This document shows, piece after piece, positions 59,318 through 64,000 of a DNA stretch of 64,000 nt. The DNA comes from Brevundimonas sp. Lineage in GTDB: Bacteria; Pseudomonadota; Alphaproteobacteria; Caulobacterales; Caulobacteraceae. The DNA is taken from positions 144,286-208,285 of the forward strand of contig NZ_JAIXTC010000018.1 in the NCBI RefSeq assembly GCF_027484365.1, written 5' to 3'. The translations under genes and the position numbers were made by a program. Below the pieces are notes generated by a model. That model was given only the letters and a program-made list of their open reading frames with translations. It did no database searches and was not told the origin of the DNA. Position 1 is the first letter of the stretch. The number at the start of each line of letters is the position of its first letter.

Positions 59318-59927
59318 ACAGGGTCTGGTACATCGCCATGGAGGTCAGCATGGGCAGGCTGAGCAGCAGGTTGGTGCGGCTGGCCAGCATGGCGACCCGC
59401 GCGGCCTTCGCCTTCTTCTCGTCGTCGACCACGACGATGCCCAGGGCCCGCTTCTGGTTCGGCCAGATGATGCCCCAGACGTTGAGGAACATGACGATCG
59501 CCAGCCAGACGCCGACGCCCATCAGGGCGAAGCCCTGATCACCCTGGACCAGACCCCCGGCGAAGCCGAAGCTCAGCACCTCCATCGAATAGACGTGGCC
59601 CTTCAGCAGCATGACCGCGAGGCCCGCCAACACGGTGAACAGGGCCGCCCAGCGGAACCAGAACAGGGCCTCGGGCGCGATGTATTTGGAGATGGCCGGC
59701 TTCAGCTCGCCCGGGATCGACGGCATGACGCGGATCTGGACGAAGTTGAAATAGTACAGCAGCCCGATCCACAGGATGCCGAAGCCGACGTGGAACCAGC
59801 GGGCCACCGCCTGCCAGAACTGCAGGGCGTCGACCTCCGCAATGCGGAAGAAGGCGAAGATCATCACCGCCGCCAGCACGAGGCTGAGGATCAGCGTGTT
59901 CCTGAAATTAGAAAGCAGATTGGCCAT
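59310..59927 (-). CDS. Urate hydroxylase PuuD-like membrane protein
   Basis: ARWFHVGFGILWIGLLYYFNFVQIRVMPSIPGELKPAISKYIAPEALFWFRWAALFTVLAG; several hydrophobic segments. Confidence 0.75.
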   Translation of the reverse strand: MANLLSNFRNTLILSLVLAAVMIFAFFRIAEVDALQFWQAVARWFHVGFGILWIGLLYYFNFVQIRVMPSIPGELKPAISKYIAPEALFWFRWAALFTVLAGLAVMLLKGHVYSMEVLSFGFAGGLVQGDQGFALMGVGVWLAIVMFLNVWGIIWPNQKRALGIVVVDDEKKAKAARVAMLASRTNLLLSLPMLTSMAMYQTLFG

Positions 59928-59974
59928 GTGTTCGCCCCTCCCCAGGGAATCGTGAAGGGGCGAACTCTAGCTGA

Positions 59975-60958
59975 CTACGGCCGCGATGCCATGCCCAGCT
60001 TGACCGGTTTGGCGTCTTCGGCGAGCTCGCCGCGCTTCACGCCCCAAAGCAGGATGATCGGCGCCCCGACGTAGATCGAGGAATAGGTGCCGACGATGAT
60101 GCCGAACATCAGGGCGATGGAGAAGCCGAACAGGGCCTCGCCGCCGAACACCGCAAGGGCGCCCAGCACCATGACGGCGGTGACGCCGGTGATGATGGTC
60201 CGCGACAGGGTCTCGTTCAGCGACAGGTCGATCACTTCGCGCAACGGCATGGTCTTGTACTTGCGCAGGTTCTCGCGAAGTCGGTCGAACACCACGACGG
60301 TGTCGTTCATCGAATAGCCGATGACCGTCAGGATGGCGGCGACCATGTTCAGGCTGAACTCCAGCTTGAACAGGACGATCAGGCCGAAGGTCAGGATCAC
60401 GTCGTGCAGCAGGCCGGCGACGGCGCCGAAGCCGAACTGGGGCTCGAACCGGAACCAGATATAGGCGAACATCAAGACGATGGCCGAGCCCAGGGCGAGC
60501 AGGCCGGAGGTGAACAATTCGCCCGAGACCTTGGAGCCCACGACGCTGACGCCCGAATAGGTGACCTCGCCGACCGCACCGGTAATGGCGTTTTCGACCT
60601 GGTTGACGACGGCGGTCTGGTCCTGACCGTCGGGAATCTGGAACCGAAGGACGGCGGTCGAGCCGTCCTCGACGTTGGTGTCGCGGCGCGCGATCCCCTG
60701 GACCCCGACGTCACCCAGCCCGAGTTCGCCGACAGAGCTGCGCACGGCCTCGAGGTCGATCGTCTGACCGGCAGGCTTGGCGACTTCCAGCGACGCGCCG
60801 CCCCTGAAGTCGATGCCCATGTTCAGGCCGGGATAGAAGCAGGACACGATCGCCGAGATGCACAGGACGACTGACAGAACGGCCGCGTAGCGCGCGTATT
60901 TGACGAAGGTGAAGTTCGTCTTCTGCGGCAGGATCTTGATAAGGGGCCACCAGGTCAT
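59975..60958 (-). CDS. secF: Protein translocase subunit SecF
   Basis: MGIDFRGGASLEV...GYSMNDTVVVFDRLRENLRKYKTMPLREVIDLSLNETLSRTIITG. Confidence 0.95.
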   Translation of the reverse strand: MTWWPLIKILPQKTNFTFVKYARYAAVLSVVLCISAIVSCFYPGLNMGIDFRGGASLEVAKPAGQTIDLEAVRSSVGELGLGDVGVQGIARRDTNVEDGSTAVLRFQIPDGQDQTAVVNQVENAITGAVGEVTYSGVSVVGSKVSGELFTSGLLALGSAIVLMFAYIWFRFEPQFGFGAVAGLLHDVILTFGLIVLFKLEFSLNMVAAILTVIGYSMNDTVVVFDRLRENLRKYKTMPLREVIDLSLNETLSRTIITGVTAVMVLGALAVFGGEALFGFSIALMFGIIVGTYSSIYVGAPIILLWGVKRGELAEDAKPVKLGMASRP

Positions 60959-62559
60959 CGGGCGGACTCCGCGATCGGAAGGGACTTGGGTTTGGCGATC
61001 TTCAGCCAGTAGGCGAGCAGGATCTGGGCGACCAGAACGGACGAGAAGACCGAGGTGAAGACGCCGATGGTCAGGGTCCAGGCGAAGCCGCGCACCGGAC
61101 CTGCACCGAAGATGAACATGATCATCGCGGCGACGAGGGTGGTCAGGTTGGCGTCGATGATCGTGCCCATGGCCTTGTTGAAGCCCGCGTCCATCGAGGC
61201 GATCACGGACCGTCCGGCCCGCGCCTCATCACGCATCCGCTCGAAGATCAGCACATTGGCGTCGACGGCGACCGCGAAGGTCAGGATCAGGCCGGCGATG
61301 CCCGGCAGGGTCAGGGTCGCCTGGGTCAGGGACATGGCCGCCACGATCAGGATGCCGTTCAGGATCAGCCCCAGCACCGAGATGCCGCCGAACAGGAAGC
61401 CGTAGGCCAGCAGCATGAACAGCACGATGATGATGAAGCCGATGATGGTCGACAGGGCGCCGGCCTTGACGGCGTCGGCGCCGAGTTCAGCCGTCACAGT
61501 CCGGCGTTCCTCGACCGTCAGCGGAGCCGGAAGGGCGCCGCCGTTCAGCAGGTTCACCAGCTCGGACGCCTCCTCGATCGAGAAGTTCCCGGTGATCTGG
61601 CCCGTGCCGCCCGTGATCGGACTCTGGATCGTCGGAGCCGAAATCACCTTGCCGTCCAGGATAATGGCGAAGGGCTTGCCGACATTGGCCGCCGTGGTCT
61701 CGCCGAAGCGACGCGCGCCCTGGCCGTCGAAGCGGAAGTCGATGGCGGGGCGGCCGCTCTGGTCGGCGCCGACGCCGGCCCGGGTCAGGTTCTCACCAGA
61801 GACCAGCACGCGCTTCTTGACCAGGTAGGGAGTCACACCGTCGGGGCCGAGCAACAGCTGCGAGTCCGGCGGCACACGGCCGGCGACCGCGTCCTGCACC
61901 GAGTTCTCGGAATCGACCATCTGGAAGGTCAGCTGGGCCGTTTGGCCGATGACCCGTTCCAGGGCGGCGGGATCGCTCTCGCCCGGCGCCTGCACGACGA
62001 TCCGTTCGGCGCCCTGGCGGGTGATGGAGGGTTCGCGGGTGCCCAGGCTGTCGATGCGGCGACGCACGACCTCGATGGACTGGTCCACCGCCGTCGCGCC
62101 CATCGAATTCAGCGTCGCCTCGGTAAAGGCGAGGCGCACACGATCGTTGCCGATACGCTGGACCTGACGTTCCGCCACGCCGCTGGCGTTCGTCGGACCG
62201 ACAAGGGCCTGCAGTGCCGTATAGGCGGCGTCCTGCCGGCCCGGGTCGGCCAGGGTGATGACCGCGCCGCCCTCTTCACGCGAGATCTGGTTGGTGGCGA
62301 TGCCGTCCTCGCGCAGGGAGACACGGACGTCCTCGATCAGGTTGTCGACGCGCTTGGTCCGCATCGCGTCCACATCGACTTCCAGAAGCAGATAGGATCC
62401 GCCCTGCAGGTCGAGGCCCAAATTCAGGGCGTTCTTCGGCAGCCAGCCCGGCAGGGCCGCCCGCTGGGCTGGAGACAGGGCGTTGGGGAAGGCCAGCAGC
62501 ACGCCTAAGGCAAGCGCGAGCGCGACCAGGATGATTTTCCAGCGGGACAGCTGAATCAT
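60955..62559 (-). CDS. secD: Protein translocase subunit SecD
   Basis: LNLGLDLQGGSYLLLEVD...LPGIAGLILTFAVAVDANVLIFERMRDEARAGRS. Confidence 0.95.
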   Translation of the reverse strand: MIQLSRWKIILVALALALGVLLAFPNALSPAQRAALPGWLPKNALNLGLDLQGGSYLLLEVDVDAMRTKRVDNLIEDVRVSLREDGIATNQISREEGGAVITLADPGRQDAAYTALQALVGPTNASGVAERQVQRIGNDRVRLAFTEATLNSMGATAVDQSIEVVRRRIDSLGTREPSITRQGAERIVVQAPGESDPAALERVIGQTAQLTFQMVDSENSVQDAVAGRVPPDSQLLLGPDGVTPYLVKKRVLVSGENLTRAGVGADQSGRPAIDFRFDGQGARRFGETTAANVGKPFAIILDGKVISAPTIQSPITGGTGQITGNFSIEEASELVNLLNGGALPAPLTVEERRTVTAELGADAVKAGALSTIIGFIIIVLFMLLAYGFLFGGISVLGLILNGILIVAAMSLTQATLTLPGIAGLILTFAVAVDANVLIFERMRDEARAGRSVIASMDAGFNKAMGTIIDANLTTLVAAMIMFIFGAGPVRGFAWTLTIGVFTSVFSSVLVAQILLAYWLKIAKPKSLPIAESAR

Positions 62560-62590
62560 GGACGGGGGTTCCGGTTCAACGAGCCGAGGC

Positions 62591-62908
62591 TCACGCCTTG
62601 GAGTCGTTGGCGGCGATGGCGGTGCGGTTGCGCACCTCGGCGATCAGGCTCTTGACCACGCGGACGTTGACGCTCGGTGCGATCTCGACATTGACCTCGG
62701 TCTCCTCGACGCGGGTCACCTTGCCGATCAGGCCCGAAGACAGGACGATGGTGTCGCCGCGCTTCACGGCGGCGATCAGGGCCGCATGTTCCTTGGCGCG
62801 CTTCTGCTGCGGACGGATCAGCAGGAAGTAGAACAGGACGAAGATCGCGACGAACGGCAGGAACTGCACGATCATGGCCACCAGGCCGCCTTCACCAGTG
62901 GATGTCAT
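62591..62908 (-). CDS. yajC: Preprotein translocase subunit YajC
   Basis: IFVLFYFLLIRPQQKRAKEHAALIAAVKRGDTIVLSSGLIGKVTRVEETEVNVEIAPSVNVRVVKSLIAEV. Confidence 0.93.
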   Translation of the reverse strand: MTSTGEGGLVAMIVQFLPFVAIFVLFYFLLIRPQQKRAKEHAALIAAVKRGDTIVLSSGLIGKVTRVEETEVNVEIAPSVNVRVVKSLIAEVRNRTAIAANDSKA

Positions 62909-63021
62909 TTGGTCAGTCCCCGGGGGATGAGGCAGCCGCTTCCGGGCGCCCGTTTAAAACAAGGCGCGGAACCTAGGGCCGAGACTCCGGGATTGCAACG
63001 CGGCGTGATGTTTCGGCGTCC

Positions 63022-64000
63022 TTACCGTGGCAAAACGGTCAACGGATCGATGGCAACCGGCTCGTCGCCCTGCATCCGCCGGGTCTCGAAGTGGATGGAG
63101 GGCCGTCCGTCGCCCGCCGTCAGGCCGACCGTGCCGACCTGCTGGCCCGCGCGCACGTCGGCCCCGTCGTCGACCGTGGCCGAACCCAGATGGCCATAGA
63201 CCGTGCGCCAGCCGTCCCGGTGCACGAGCACCACGGTCAGCCCCTGCCCTACGATATCGTCGCCGACATAGGCGACGCGTCCGCCGGCGGCGGCGTTGAC
63301 CGGAGCGCCTGCGGCTGCGCCGATGTTGATGCCGTTGTTGCGCTCGCCCAGACCCACGGGCCCGAACCGGCGCAGGACCTCCCCGCGCACAGGCCATTGC
63401 AGGACCGTCGAGCCGGCGGGCGCCACGCCGGTCGAGCCGGTCGCAGCCGGCTGGCGCGGCGGCGGCGGCGCAGCGGGATTTCCGGACGGCGGCGGAGGCG
63501 GCGGGGGAATCACCCCGTTCTCAGGCACCATGACCCCGACGGGCGCGGGACCGGTCGCATAGGGATCGGGGCCAGTATCCAGGGCGCTGTCGGGCAGGAT
63601 GATCGACTGGCCCACGGTGATCGCGCCGCGCGGCCCGAGGCCGTTCAGGTCGATCAGGTTCTGCACCGGCGTCTGGAAACGCCGCCCGACGCCCGAGATC
63701 GTGTCGCCCGGCTGGATGACATAGGCCGCGCCCGCATTGACGCTCACCGGCGCGCTGGGCGTCACATAGGAGGGCGAGGTCGCGGGCGGCGGCGGGTTGT
63801 AGGCAGGCGGCGGCGGATAGCTGTTCGAGGCCGACGACGACGGCGGCGGCAGGGCTCCGCCCTCGATCCGCTCGGTCGGCGCGGTCAGGGGCGGCGGCGC
63901 CTCATAGACCGGCGGCTGGGGCTGGGGCGGTGCGCCATACGGATCGGCCGGGCGCACGCCGTTCGCGCCATAGCCTTCCATCGGCCGGGTCGAATAGCGG
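63022..64000 (-). CDS. LysM/M23 peptidoglycan hydrolase-like protein with Pro-rich linkers; N-terminus outside the window
   Basis: LysM AAYVIQPGDTISGVGRRFQTPVQNLIDLNGLGPRGAITVGQSIILP; M23-like GLTVVLVHRDGWRTVYGHLGSATVDDGADVRAGQQVGTVGLTAGDGRPSIHFETRR. Confidence 0.88.
   Translation of the reverse strand, partial: RYSTRPMEGYGANGVRPADPYGAPPQPQPPVYEAPPPLTAPTERIEGGALPPPSSSASNSYPPPPAYNPPPPATSPSYVTPSAPVSVNAGAAYVIQPGDTISGVGRRFQTPVQNLIDLNGLGPRGAITVGQSIILPDSALDTGPDPYATGPAPVGVMVPENGVIPPPPPPPSGNPAAPPPPRQPAATGSTGVAPAGSTVLQWPVRGEVLRRFGPVGLGERNNGINIGAAAGAPVNAAAGGRVAYVGDDIVGQGLTVVLVHRDGWRTVYGHLGSATVDDGADVRAGQQVGTVGLTAGDGRPSIHFETRRMQGDEPVAIDPLTVLPR

Overview
This is a high-GC alphaproteobacterial chromosomal window. 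Gene content and order (DUF1013/TrcR, DUF1465, DUF1192, COQ9 next to rpsU, phoR-pstCAB-phoU-phoB, secDF-yajC) suggest Caulobacterales, probably Brevundimonas-like; the taxonomy is inference. Most of it is housekeeping: L,D-transpeptidase, UbiX, PurE/PurK, RpsU, an ABC-2 exporter, serine biosynthesis, Hsp33, the phosphate regulon, isocitrate lyase, a lytic transglycosylase and SecDF/YajC. The clearest accessory block is a carbohydrate-utilisation locus at 40.2-53.6 kb: an F5/8-like plus six-hairpin glycosidase-like protein, an ABC sugar importer, a glycoamylase/GH144-like protein, a TonB receptor, a LacI regulator and a divergent GH1 glucosidase. The best leads are: (1) a single-ORF SerB-SerA fusion; (2) a candidate beta-glucan (possibly beta-1,2-glucan) locus with a LacI-type operator; (3) a secreted CVNH / Gly-Asn-Trp repeat / beta-gamma-crystallin protein; (4) rpsU apparently starting at CTG; (5) paired candidate operators between aceA and its RamB/ScfR-like regulator; (6) large palindromic intergenic repeats. 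I found no CRISPR array, rRNA, tRNA, transposase or prophage. All family calls are from reading the translations; no database search was run.
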